A stretch of 64,000 nt of DNA from RUG11783 sp964599695 (GTDB lineage: Bacteria > Bacillota > Clostridia > Oscillospirales > Ruminococcaceae). A model generated the notes under the pieces. That model searched no databases, was not told the origin of the DNA, and saw only the letters and a program-made list of their open reading frames with translations. The position numbers and the translations under genes were made by a program. The stretch is from the NCBI GenBank assembly GCA_964599695.1, contig CAZRGP010000002.1, forward strand, positions 109,173 through 173,172. Reading direction: 5' to 3'. Position 1 is the first letter of the stretch; every line of letters starts with the position of its first letter. Of the stretch, positions 25,740 through 35,077 are shown one piece after another.

Positions 25740-28354
25740 TAGTGAGTTTCCTCTGTATCCTTCTCATTCACCATCTGTATCAACGAATTCAAAATACTCA
25801 TTGCCTCAAGAGGGGTCAATGTCTCAATATGAATCTTCTTAATCTCTTCCTCCAAAGCCGAGGTCAGAGTATTCGTAGTAGTAACCACCCTTCGCTCAAT
25901 ACGCTCAGGATTTGCTTCTACCATAGTCTTAAGTATCTCTTTTGCTCTGTCCGATACTTCATGCGGTACCCCCGCGAGCAAAGCTACTTCAATACCATAA
26001 CTATCATCAGCAGGGCCGCTGACGATCCTCCTCAGGAAAGTCAAAGAGTCTCCCCTCTTCTTAGCAGTGATATTAAAGTTCTTTACATTATGGAAATCAG
26101 CATCCATCTCGGTAAGCTCATGATAATGGGTTGCAAAAAGAGTTTTGCAGCCTATACCATTTTCCTTGCAGATATATTCGATCGTGGCACGGGCGATACT
26201 CATTCCGTCATAGGTCGAAGTGCCTCTGCCTATCTCATCCAATATAACCAGACTTTTCGGAGTTGCACAGGTAAGTATTTCCGCTACCTCCCGCATCTCC
26301 ACCATAAACGTTGAATCACCGGAGAACAGGTCATCACTTGCCCCGACACGTGTATATATCGCATCTACTACACCGATTCTCGCTTTTCTTGCGGGAACAA
26401 ATGCGCCAATCTGTGCAAGTATTGTAATCAGCGCGACCTGTCTCATATATGTTGATTTTCCCGCCATATTGGGTCCGGTAATGATATGAACCATACTATC
26501 CCTACAATCCAGATTCGTATCGTTAGGGACAAAGAATTCATTTCTAAGAACCCGCTCCACAACGGGATGTCTTCCGTTTTCTATTTCAATAACGTCGGAA
26601 TCATCCACCACCGGCCTGCAGTATCTGTAATCCCGGGCAAGGTCCCCCATAGAACAAAGAAAATCCAGATAAGCGATCGAATAAGCTGTGTTCTGAATAC
26701 GGAGAATATTCTCCTGCAGGAATCCGCAAAGATCATCAAAGGCCTGCCGTTCCAGCAGATCCACACGTTCTCCTGAAGAAAGGATGCGGTTTTCCAGGTC
26801 TTTCAACTCTTCCGTAATGTATCTTTCACCGTTTACGAGAGTCTGCTTACGTATAAAGGAATCAGGAACGAGATCGACATTGCCTTTAGATACCTCAAAA
26901 TAGTATCCAAACACCTTGTTGTACCCGACTTTTATGTTCTTTATCCCGGTCTCCTCGCGTACTTTCTGTTCCAGTTTCGCTAAATATTGTTTCGTGTTGA
27001 ATAACAATTCGCGTAATTCATCGATTTCCGGATTGAATCCCTGCCGGATATATCCGCCATCTTTCATCAGTGCCGGAGGATTATCGACAATGGTTGACTG
27101 AATCCTTGCCCTGATGTCGTCGAAGCAATCGATCTCGGAAGAGATCTTTTTTAATAACGGTGCACGGAAAGAAGAAGATATATTTTTGATCTCCTTGATC
27201 CGGAGCGAGCTTTGCGAAAAGCTTACCAGATCCCTGGGGACACATTTCCCGTATACGATTCGGGTCATGATGCGTTCGATATCATACACTCCTTTGAGAG
27301 AGTCCATGATCTGACCCGATACGACAGAATTGGCATAGAACTCCTCTACGGCATCCAATCTCGCATTGATCTGCTTCGGACTCACAAGAGGTTTTTCCAG
27401 GAAAGAACGCAGGAGACGATGCCCCATCGCTGTCGTTGTTCTGTCAATTGCCCAAAGAAGACTTCCCTTCTTTTCCCCCGCCCTCATGGTCTGGGTAAGC
27501 TCAAGATTTCTCTTGCAGCTTTGAGGAAGCAGCATGTAGTCTTTCACTCTGTAACAATCCAATGAACAGATTCGTGCCACACCGGAAAACTGAGTCTCAT
27601 CAAGATACATCAGCAAGGCGCATGCTGCGGAAAGATAACTCTCTCCTTCCAGTTTCTTCAGGACTGTCATCTGCTTTGCACTAAATAGTGCTGAAAGCTT
27701 TCCTTTACCATTTGCTGCAACGAAATAAGAGTCAGCAAGGATCTGGTATGTTTTAGCGTTGTTATCAAGAAAAGATACCAGTTCAGCCGCATCGCCAAGC
27801 GTTTGGTTAAACAGGAATTCTTTCGGTTCGTACCTTCCCAACTCGTTCAGAAGAGCATCAATGCTCTGGACTTCTGAGAGTATCAGGTTCCCTGTAGTAA
27901 TATCGACAAAAGCCATGCCGATATCCTTATGATCCTCAGAAGAGTAACAGGAGCAAAGGTAATTGTGCTTGGTATCTTCCAGATATTCCGTATCTGTGAG
28001 CGTTCCCGGTGTTATGATGCGGACGATTCCCCTTTTCACCAGCCCCTTGGCCAGAGCGGGATCTTCCATCTGTTCACAAATAACAACCTTATACCCTTTT
28101 TCAACTAGACGGGATATGTAACTGTCCACCGCATGGTAAGGAACCCCACACATGGGGGCCCTCTCTTCAAGACCGCAGTCTCTTCCGGTCAAAGTTAACT
28201 CCAGTTCCCGTGAAGCGGTCACCGCGTCGTCAAAGAACAGTTCATAGAAGTCCCCCAGCCGGTACATGAGGAGCTTATCCATATGCTTTTGCTTGACCTC
28301 AAGATACTGGCGCATCATCGGTGATAATTGAGGATTGTTAATCGGTAAAGCCAT
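25739..28354 (-). CDS. mutS: DNA mismatch repair protein MutS
   Basis: MutS binds mismatches as a dimer. The mismatch-binding N-terminal domain has the Phe-x-Glu motif within RLGDFYELFFDDA. The ATPase has Walker A GPNMAGKST at about residue 626, Walker B LVILDEIGRGTSTYDG and FATHYHELTE. The length is 871 residues. AGAAGG lies 9 bases before the ATG. mutS, mutL and miaA overlap or abut, and mutS follows miaB and ylbF, an order also known from Bacillus. Confidence 0.98.
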   Translation of the reverse strand: MALPINNPQLSPMMRQYLEVKQKHMDKLLMYRLGDFYELFFDDAVTASRELELTLTGRDCGLEERAPMCGVPYHAVDSYISRLVEKGYKVVICEQMEDPALAKGLVKRGIVRIITPGTLTDTEYLEDTKHNYLCSCYSSEDHKDIGMAFVDITTGNLILSEVQSIDALLNELGRYEPKEFLFNQTLGDAAELVSFLDNNAKTYQILADSYFVAANGKGKLSALFSAKQMTVLKKLEGESYLSAACALLMYLDETQFSGVARICSLDCYRVKDYMLLPQSCKRNLELTQTMRAGEKKGSLLWAIDRTTTAMGHRLLRSFLEKPLVSPKQINARLDAVEEFYANSVVSGQIMDSLKGVYDIERIMTRIVYGKCVPRDLVSFSQSSLRIKEIKNISSSFRAPLLKKISSEIDCFDDIRARIQSTIVDNPPALMKDGGYIRQGFNPEIDELRELLFNTKQYLAKLEQKVREETGIKNIKVGYNKVFGYYFEVSKGNVDLVPDSFIRKQTLVNGERYITEELKDLENRILSSGERVDLLERQAFDDLCGFLQENILRIQNTAYSIAYLDFLCSMGDLARDYRYCRPVVDDSDVIEIENGRHPVVERVLRNEFFVPNDTNLDCRDSMVHIITGPNMAGKSTYMRQVALITILAQIGAFVPARKARIGVVDAIYTRVGASDDLFSGDSTFMVEMREVAEILTCATPKSLVILDEIGRGTSTYDGMSIARATIEYICKENGIGCKTLFATHYHELTEMDADFHNVKNFNITAKKRGDSLTFLRRIVSGPADDSYGIEVALLAGVPHEVSDRAKEILKTMVEANPERIERRVVTTTNTLTSALEEEIKKIHIETLTPLEAMSILNSLIQMVNEKDTEETH

Positions 28355-28392
28355 GCATTAAAGCCTTCTTATCAAAGAATTAGAACGTCGTA

Positions 28393-28806
28393 TCAGCCAC
28401 ATCCACCACAGGTAGAGCAATTACCTGTGCAATCGGTTTCCTTAACGGCAAAAGGATCTCCGCCGTTCATGGCAACCAAGAGAATGCGGTTGATATATTT
28501 TGTTAAAGTGTCATAAGGCTCTCTCATCTCGTTGTAATTGACCATGTTTTCATTCTCCATGATGGCCTGATAGAGACGATTCATATCGTTGGAAAGAACC
28601 TCGATCTCTTCTGTGTCTTTTTCATCCTTGGAGAATGCTACATCAAGTTTCTTCTGAAGCTCGTTAAAATCATCGATCATGTTTTGGAGAAGAACGTCCT
28701 CATCGTTCTTTCTTTTTGCCTCAAAATAATTCCTGAATGTCTCCTCCTTCTGCAAAGCAAGTCCAAGGGACCTCGCCATAGCAATGACTCTGTTATCGTC
28801 AAACAT
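28393..28806 (-). CDS. YlbF/YmcA (Ric) family protein with C-terminal cysteine cluster
   Basis: This 137-residue helical protein belongs to the YlbF/YmcA family. In Bacillus subtilis the related RicA and RicF join RicT to form a complex that helps RNase Y mature mRNAs and carries iron-sulfur clusters. The body is charged and helical, and the end reads CTGNCSTCGGCG, a cysteine cluster fit for metal or Fe-S ligation. It sits between miaB and mutS, exactly where ymcA lies in Bacillus. Its AAGGAG site is inside the last codons of miaB. Whether it is RicA or RicF cannot be told. Confidence 0.85.
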   Translation of the reverse strand: MFDDNRVIAMARSLGLALQKEETFRNYFEAKRKNDEDVLLQNMIDDFNELQKKLDVAFSKDEKDTEEIEVLSNDMNRLYQAIMENENMVNYNEMREPYDTLTKYINRILLVAMNGGDPFAVKETDCTGNCSTCGGCG

Positions 28807-28808
28807 TT

Positions 28809-30173
28809 TTATACTCCTTTTCCATATAGTCTTCTGTTGATATAATCACTGATTTCAATGGTGTAGAATTCGTTCTTTGTTCCCTCCATATCTACAGTAA
28901 CTTCCGCATTGTTGGAGAGTCTGTATTCATAACGCCCATCGGGTAATACACCCAGGCAAAGCGCTTTTTGCCTGGTTCCGATCAATTGCGTTTCCAGTTC
29001 CTCCGTAATCTGTCGTTGTATCTCATTGAGATAATTCAACCTTTCTGCTTTTAATTTGTGCGGTGTATCATCAGGCATCTCCGCAGCTCTTGTTCCGGCA
29101 CGCTTTGAATAGATAAAGCTGAAAATGGAATAGAACCGCGCCTTCTTTATAAGTTCCACAGTAGCTTCAAAGTCCTGCTCTGTCTCACCTGGGAATCCCA
29201 CGATAATATCAGAAGTAAAGTAGATGTCCGGAACAACGGCTCGAGCATAATCAAGAATCGCAAGATACTCCTCTACCGTATAATGGCGATTCATCTCTTT
29301 AAGGATCCGGTTGCTTCCAGACTGTACAGCGAGATGCATATGACGTGCAACTTTTGTACAGGAAGCGATCGTATCAAACAACTGCAGCGTCGCGTCGTTG
29401 GGGTTGCTTGACATGAACCGTATCCAGAAATCACCAGGTATATCATTCAGCTGTTTCAACAAACTTGGAAAGTCCGCTTTGCATTTCAGCCCTTTTCCAT
29501 AGGAGTTCACATTTTGTCCCAGCAACATAATATCCTTATAGGAATCGTTTACACACGCTCTGAACTCCTCAATGACAGAATCAGGCTGCCTGCTCCGCTC
29601 CCTGCCTCGCACATATGGAACTATGCAATAACTGCAGAAATTGTCACATCCGTACATAATGGGAAGAAACGCTCTGCACGCAACATTGTCACGGGATACC
29701 GGGATCTTCTCGTTCAGAGTATATTCCGAGCAGACCGGCTTAAATACACGTTTGTCGCTGCTGATCCTTTGAAGGAATGATGTAGGTATCTCATCAATGT
29801 AGTTGGTATTGAAAATGATATCCACATATGGAAAATGGTCAAAAACTTCCCTAGCGACCTTTTCCTGGTGAACCATGCAACCACCTACTGCAACGATCGT
29901 CATCGGACGTTCCTTTTTAATGGCTTTAAGGTTTCCGATATTCCCTACTACACGATCCTCTGCGTGTCCTCTTACTGCGCATGTGTTGAACAGAATGATA
30001 TCCGCATCTGTTTCAGAAGACACAGATTCACATCCGCACAGCTCCAAAAGCCCTCGGATACGCTCACTATCTGCCACGTTTTGCTGGCATCCGTATGTAC
30101 GAATAAACAGCTTCGGTGTATGCCCGAATCGCTTATGTAATTCAAGGTTCAGTTTTTCTATTGTATCACTCAA
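28809..30173 (-). CDS. miaB: tRNA-2-methylthio-N6-dimethylallyladenosine synthase MiaB
   Basis: MiaB is a radical-SAM methylthiotransferase acting on i6A37 of tRNA. An N-terminal UPF0004 domain holds three cluster cysteines (RTYGCQQNVADSE, FNTCAVRGHAE, GGCMVHQE). The radical SAM motif is CDNFCSYCIVPYVRGRERSR near residue 175, and a C-terminal TRAM domain follows. The length is 454 residues. The start is a TTG that overlaps the uvrA stop by 4 bases, with AAGGTG about 8 bases upstream. Confidence 0.96.
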   Translation of the reverse strand: MSDTIEKLNLELHKRFGHTPKLFIRTYGCQQNVADSERIRGLLELCGCESVSSETDADIILFNTCAVRGHAEDRVVGNIGNLKAIKKERPMTIVAVGGCMVHQEKVAREVFDHFPYVDIIFNTNYIDEIPTSFLQRISSDKRVFKPVCSEYTLNEKIPVSRDNVACRAFLPIMYGCDNFCSYCIVPYVRGRERSRQPDSVIEEFRACVNDSYKDIMLLGQNVNSYGKGLKCKADFPSLLKQLNDIPGDFWIRFMSSNPNDATLQLFDTIASCTKVARHMHLAVQSGSNRILKEMNRHYTVEEYLAILDYARAVVPDIYFTSDIIVGFPGETEQDFEATVELIKKARFYSIFSFIYSKRAGTRAAEMPDDTPHKLKAERLNYLNEIQRQITEELETQLIGTRQKALCLGVLPDGRYEYRLSNNAEVTVDMEGTKNEFYTIEISDYINRRLYGKGV

Positions 30174-32995
30174 ACCGATAACACCTTTCGTAAGTATTCT
30201 CCTGTGAAAGAGCCTTCCGTATTGGCCACGTCCTCAGGAGTTCCGCAAGCGATGATCTCGCCTCCTCCGCTTCCGCCTTCCGGACCAAGATCGATGATCC
30301 AGTCCGCAGTCTTGATAACATCCAGATTGTGCTCGATTACGATCACGGTATTTCCCGAATCAACTAGTCTGTTGAGAACTTCGAGCAGTTTTTTCACATC
30401 ATCTGTATGTAACCCTGTGGTAGGCTCATCAAGAATATAGATTGTCTTTCCCGTACTTACCCTTGATAACTCATTGGCAAGTTTTACTCTCTGAGCTTCA
30501 CCGCCGGAAAGTGTTGTTGACGACTGACCCAACTTGATGTATCCGAGTCCAACATCGCTCAAAGTCTGAAGTTTACGCATAATCTTGGAATGATTGGAGA
30601 AGAACACAAGTGCGTCATCCACCGTCATCTCAAGCACATCATAAATACTCTTCCCCTTATATTTCACATCAAGGGTCTCTCTGTTATATCTTTTACCCTT
30701 GCACACTTCACATGGAACATAAACATCCGGAAGGAAGTGCATCTCAATCTTAACCAGACCATCTCCCTCACATGCTTCGCATCTTCCACCTTTTACATTG
30801 AAAGAGAATCTGCCGGCATTATAACCCTTCAATTTTGCATCAGTCGTACTGGCAAAGACATCGCGGATCATATTAAACAAACCGATATAAGTCGCAGGAT
30901 TGGACCGAGGAGTGCGGCCGATCGGTGACTGATCAATTCCAATACATTTGTCCAGATGCTCTAGGCCGATAACACTCTCGAACTTTCCTGGAATCTCATG
31001 AGCCCTGTTTAGCTCCATGTTCAGTTTTTTATACACGATATCATTGAGAAGTGACGATTTTCCCGATCCGGAAACACCGGTAACAGCTATCAGTTTTCCA
31101 AGCGGGAAAGTGACATCGATTCCTCTTAAATTATGCTGTTGACACCCTGTAAAGGTAAGCGCCTTACCATTGCCTTCCCTTCTATGTGCAGGAACAGGGA
31201 TGTGTTTTTTCCCCGAGAGATACTGGCCGGTGATCGACTTCTCACATTTCAGCAGTCCCTCAACATCCCCCTGATAAAGTACTTCCCCACCGTGAATTCC
31301 GGCAGCAGGTCCAATATCCACCACGTAGTCGGCATTCAGAATCGTCTCTTCATCATGCTCTACAACAATGACCGAATTGCCCAGGTCCCGCAGTTTCTTT
31401 AATGTTCCGATCAGTTTTGCGTTGTCTCTCTGATGAAGTCCTATCGAAGGTTCATCCAGTATATACAAGACTCCCATCAAAGAAGAGCCGATCTGTGTCG
31501 CCAAACGAATCCGCTGGCTTTCTCCACCAGAAAGCGTCATGCTCGCTCTGGACAAGTTCAGATAGGATAGGCCTACGTCGATAAGGAAGTTCACACGTTG
31601 CCTGATCTCCTTAATGATGTTGTCGGAAATGATGTGTTCGCGCTGAGTCAGTTTCAGGTTATCGAAAAAACTCTTCAGAGTCATCAGCGGCATCTCACAA
31701 AGATCCATAATGTTTTTGCCGCCTATTGTAACCGCAAGACTCGTCTGCTTCAGCCTTTTACCATGGCAGGAAGGACAATCGATCGCAGACATGTATTGTG
31801 TAATCTCTTCTTTAGCCCAGTCGCTATTTGTCTCTTCATATCTACGTTCGAGGTTGTTAACGACCCCTTCAAAAGCGGCGCGGTAATGAGAGGATCCGAA
31901 CTCGTTGCTGCGCGTGAGGCTCAGCAGTTCTCCGTTTGTTCCATATAGAATAACCTTCTGAATATCCCGAGGCAAATCCCTGTATGGGGTATCCAGAGAA
32001 AAACCATATTTCTCTGCAAGAGCGCGGTAATACATCCCAGCGATAGATGTTTCCGAATAAGACCACCCGCTTGCTGAGATACATCCAGCTTTGATGCTTT
32101 TGTCCGGATCTGTCACTACGAGTGACTCATCGATCCGCATGAAAGTCCCTAACCCTGAGCACTTTTCACAGGCTCCGAAAGGGTTATTGAAAGAAAACAT
32201 CCTCGGACTCATTTCCTCGATTGCAACACCATGTTCAGGGCACGAGAAACTCTGGGAGAAAATGAGTTCTTCACCGTCTTCTTTAAGAACCGTTACAAGA
32301 GACCCTGTAAGAGCGAGCGCTGTTTCAATACTGTCTGAAATACGGGAAGCCGAATCCTGTTTCTTTACGATGCGGTCCACGATGATCTCAACCGTGTGTT
32401 TCTTGTTCTTTTCCAGTGTGATCTCCTCATCAAGATCATACATGAAACCGTCAACGCGGACACGAACGTATCCATTTTTTCTTGCAGACTCTAACTCCTT
32501 CTGAAATGCTCCTTTCTTGCCGCGTGCAACAGGAGCAAGAATCTGAAGTTTCATGCCATCCGGACATCCCATGACGAGATCTACCATCTCATCTACCGTT
32601 TGCTGCCTAATCTCACGGCCGCAGATCGGACAATGCGGAATCCCTATGTTTGCATACATCAGCCTGAAATAGTCATAGATCTCAGTAACTGTTCCAACCG
32701 TTGACCGGGGATTCTTTGATGTTGTCTTCTGATCAATAGAAATCGCAGGAGAAAGACCTTCAATGGAATCCACATCCGGTTTGTCCATCTGCCCTAAGAA
32801 CTGTCTCGCATAACTAGAGAGGCTCTCCATATACCTTCTCTGGCCATCCGAGAATATCGTATCAAAAGCCAATGAAGATTTTCCTGATCCGGACAATCCG
32901 GTCATGACAACCAACTTGTCCCGCGGAATGGTGACATCTATATTTTTAAGGTTATGCTCTCTCGCACCCTTGATGATAATTTCTGTTGAAGCCAA
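30170..32995 (-). CDS. uvrA: Excinuclease ABC subunit A
   Basis: UvrA is the damage-sensing ABC ATPase dimer of nucleotide excision repair. Two ATPase modules are visible: Walker A GLSGSGKSS near residue 32 and GVSGSGKSS near residue 640, with ABC signatures TLSGGESQRIRLA and TLSGGEAQRVKLA. Zinc modules include CPICG, CEKC and CEACEGDG/CEVCKGKR. The 941 residues are normal. The start is TTG, 4 bases after uvrB, with AAAGGA formed by the last uvrB codons. Confidence 0.98.
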   Translation of the reverse strand: MASTEIIIKGAREHNLKNIDVTIPRDKLVVMTGLSGSGKSSLAFDTIFSDGQRRYMESLSSYARQFLGQMDKPDVDSIEGLSPAISIDQKTTSKNPRSTVGTVTEIYDYFRLMYANIGIPHCPICGREIRQQTVDEMVDLVMGCPDGMKLQILAPVARGKKGAFQKELESARKNGYVRVRVDGFMYDLDEEITLEKNKKHTVEIIVDRIVKKQDSASRISDSIETALALTGSLVTVLKEDGEELIFSQSFSCPEHGVAIEEMSPRMFSFNNPFGACEKCSGLGTFMRIDESLVVTDPDKSIKAGCISASGWSYSETSIAGMYYRALAEKYGFSLDTPYRDLPRDIQKVILYGTNGELLSLTRSNEFGSSHYRAAFEGVVNNLERRYEETNSDWAKEEITQYMSAIDCPSCHGKRLKQTSLAVTIGGKNIMDLCEMPLMTLKSFFDNLKLTQREHIISDNIIKEIRQRVNFLIDVGLSYLNLSRASMTLSGGESQRIRLATQIGSSLMGVLYILDEPSIGLHQRDNAKLIGTLKKLRDLGNSVIVVEHDEETILNADYVVDIGPAAGIHGGEVLYQGDVEGLLKCEKSITGQYLSGKKHIPVPAHRREGNGKALTFTGCQQHNLRGIDVTFPLGKLIAVTGVSGSGKSSLLNDIVYKKLNMELNRAHEIPGKFESVIGLEHLDKCIGIDQSPIGRTPRSNPATYIGLFNMIRDVFASTTDAKLKGYNAGRFSFNVKGGRCEACEGDGLVKIEMHFLPDVYVPCEVCKGKRYNRETLDVKYKGKSIYDVLEMTVDDALVFFSNHSKIMRKLQTLSDVGLGYIKLGQSSTTLSGGEAQRVKLANELSRVSTGKTIYILDEPTTGLHTDDVKKLLEVLNRLVDSGNTVIVIEHNLDVIKTADWIIDLGPEGGSGGGEIIACGTPEDVANTEGSFTGEYLRKVLSV

Positions 32996-32999
32996 ACGA

Positions 33000-34967
33000 T
33001 TATAATCCTTTCTTTAGATCGTTGATCTTATCTCTTAACTCGGCAGCATATTCAAACTCGAGCATTTTGGCTGCCTCCTTCATTTCCTTGGTCATTTTTT
33101 CAATGAGAGTCATTTTCTCTTTGCGAGACAACTTTTTCCCCGATGCATCACGAATATCTTTTCTGCTGATCTCAAGGACATCTCGGATACCTTTATGAAT
33201 TGTTGTCGGTATGATGTGATGTGCCTCATTGTACTCCATCTGCAATTTTCTCCTGCGGGCGGTTTCGACAATCGCCCTCTCCATGGACGGCGTAACAGAA
33301 TCAGCATACATGATAACCGTACCGTGATCATTTCGGGCAGCACGCCCTATGGTCTGTACAAGAGAAGTTTCACTTCTCAGGAACCCTTCCTGATCTGCAT
33401 CAAGAATAGCCACAAGGGATACCTCTGGAAGATCCAATCCCTCTCTTAGGAGGTTGATCCCTACAAGAACATCATATTCACCCAACCGAAGGTCTCGAAT
33501 GATCTCCATTCGTTCCATCGTGTCAATGTCATAATGCATATATCTTACTTTAATGTTTCTTGCTGCTAGATAATCCGTGAGATCCTCAGCCATTCTTTTA
33601 GTCAGTGTTGTAATAAGAACACGTTCTTTCTTCTCAACACGCAGATAGATCTCAGACAGCAGATCATCTATCTGCCCTTCAACAGGCCTTACGGAGATTT
33701 CCGGATCAAGCAAGCCAGTAGGACGAATGATCTGCTCAACAACTTGAGTAGAGTTTTTTGTCTCGAATTCACCGGGTGTAGCACTTGTAAATATAACCTG
33801 GTTGATATGCGACATAACTTCATCAAATTTCAGCGGTCGATTGTCAAAAGCAGAAGGAAGCCGGAATCCATAATCAACAAGATTCTTTTTCCTGGAATAA
33901 TCGCCACCGAACATTCCGTGAATCTGAGGAAGACTGACGTGGGACTCGTCGATAAACATTAGGAAATCTTTAGGGAAATAGCTCAGCAACGTAAATGGCT
34001 CGCTCCCCGGCTCACGGCCCGAGAGGACGCGGGAATAGTTTTCGACACCTTTACAGGTTCCTATCTCCGTGATCATTTCGATATCCGCCATTGTCCGTTG
34101 AGCTATACGCTGTGCTTCGATCAATTTCCCCTGAGAACGAAACCAGGCTACCCTTTCATCCATCTCCTCCCGCAGTTCGTTTAACTTTTCAAGCAACGTA
34201 TCGCGAGGAATCACATAGTGAGAAGCAGGAAAAATGGCAATATGGTTTAAGGTAAGTGTCCGCTGCCCAGTTACCGTATTGATCTCAGATATTCTCTCGA
34301 TCTCATCGCCGAAATACTCGATGCGGATCGCATTGTCGTTACTGTATACCGGGAATACTTCTACAACATCTCCGCGTACACGAAAGCGGTTTCTTTCAAA
34401 TCCTAGATCATTTCTCTCATACTGCAGTTCTACCAATTTTTTGAGAAGTCTATCCCTTTCATAGGTCATTCCAGGCCTCAGGGAAATGACGGATTCTCTA
34501 TAATCGATCGGGCTCCCCAAAGAGTAAATACAGCTGACTGAAGCAACGATGATCACATCCCTTCTCTCAGAAAGGGCGGCCGTTGCAGAATGCCGCATAC
34601 GATCTATCTCATCATTGATCGCACTATCTTTCTCAATATAAGTATCGGTGTTCGGAATATATGCTTCCGGTTGATAATAGTCATAATATGATACAAAATA
34701 CTCTACCCTGTTATTGGGAAAGAACTCTCTGAACTCCGTACATAATTGGCCAGCAAGCGTTTTATTGTGCGCAAGCACAAGTGTAGGTCTGTTTACGTTC
34801 GCAATTATATTGGCCATTGTAAATGTCTTGCCGGAACCTGTGACTCCCTTTAGAGTCTGCATTCTGTCCCCGCGCAAAACACCGTCAGACAACGCCTTAA
34901 TTGCCTCTGGCTGATCTCCGGTCGGTTTATAATCAGATACCAGTTGAAACTTATCCATGTACACCAA
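33000..34967 (-). CDS. uvrB: Excinuclease ABC subunit B
   Basis: UvrB is the helicase-like subunit that verifies damage and loads UvrC. Walker A is GVTGSGKTFT near residue 41, the beta-hairpin SYYDYYQPEAYIP follows, then DESHVSLPQ, the helicase motif QTIGRAARN and a C-terminal UVR domain. The length is about 655 residues. Three starts are close together: TTG 34967, GTG 34964 and ATG 34958. The only purine-rich site (AGAAG) fits TTG or GTG spacing best and lies in a leader hairpin. uvrB heads the repair operon and is divergent from the pseudouridine synthase gene. Confidence 0.97.
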   Translation of the reverse strand: MVYMDKFQLVSDYKPTGDQPEAIKALSDGVLRGDRMQTLKGVTGSGKTFTMANIIANVNRPTLVLAHNKTLAGQLCTEFREFFPNNRVEYFVSYYDYYQPEAYIPNTDTYIEKDSAINDEIDRMRHSATAALSERRDVIIVASVSCIYSLGSPIDYRESVISLRPGMTYERDRLLKKLVELQYERNDLGFERNRFRVRGDVVEVFPVYSNDNAIRIEYFGDEIERISEINTVTGQRTLTLNHIAIFPASHYVIPRDTLLEKLNELREEMDERVAWFRSQGKLIEAQRIAQRTMADIEMITEIGTCKGVENYSRVLSGREPGSEPFTLLSYFPKDFLMFIDESHVSLPQIHGMFGGDYSRKKNLVDYGFRLPSAFDNRPLKFDEVMSHINQVIFTSATPGEFETKNSTQVVEQIIRPTGLLDPEISVRPVEGQIDDLLSEIYLRVEKKERVLITTLTKRMAEDLTDYLAARNIKVRYMHYDIDTMERMEIIRDLRLGEYDVLVGINLLREGLDLPEVSLVAILDADQEGFLRSETSLVQTIGRAARNDHGTVIMYADSVTPSMERAIVETARRRKLQMEYNEAHHIIPTTIHKGIRDVLEISRKDIRDASGKKLSRKEKMTLIEKMTKEMKEAAKMLEFEYAAELRDKINDLKKGL

Positions 34968-34971
34968 AACG

Positions 34972-34998
34972 AACTTCTGCCGTTATCCGTCAGAAGTT
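34972..34998 (-). promoter_or_regulatory. Leader hairpin covering the uvrB ribosome binding site
   Basis: AACTTCTG and CAGAAGTT form a perfect 8-bp stem around an 11-base loop in the uvrB leader. The 3' arm contains the AGAAG that is the only plausible ribosome binding site. On the plus strand the stem is followed by TTTTTT, so it could also act as a terminator in that direction. Confidence 0.5.
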
Positions 34999-35007
34999 TT
35001 TTAAACC

Positions 35008-35037
35008 TTTACGATTTTATCCCGTATATTATACAAT
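35008..35037 (+). promoter_or_regulatory. Candidate promoter for the pseudouridine synthase gene
   Basis: TTTACG (35008-35013) and TACAAT (35032-35037) are 18 bases apart. The -10 overlaps the divergent uvrB -10, so the two could compete. Confidence 0.45.
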
Positions 35038-35056
35038 ACCCGTGTAACGATAGCAA
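35028..35056 (-). promoter_or_regulatory. Promoter for the uvrB repair operon
   Basis: On the minus strand TTGCTA (35051-35056) and TATAAT (35028-35033) are 17 bases apart, about 60 bases before the uvrB start. No GAAC-N4-GTTC LexA-type dyad is seen around it. Confidence 0.78.
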
Positions 35057-35077
35057 AAAAACGGAGAATATAGCAAC

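Noticed and set aside
34968..35077. A LexA-type SOS box upstream of uvrB
   Set aside because: Only a single half-site (CGAAC) is seen; no GAAC-N4-GTTC dyad could be found by eye.
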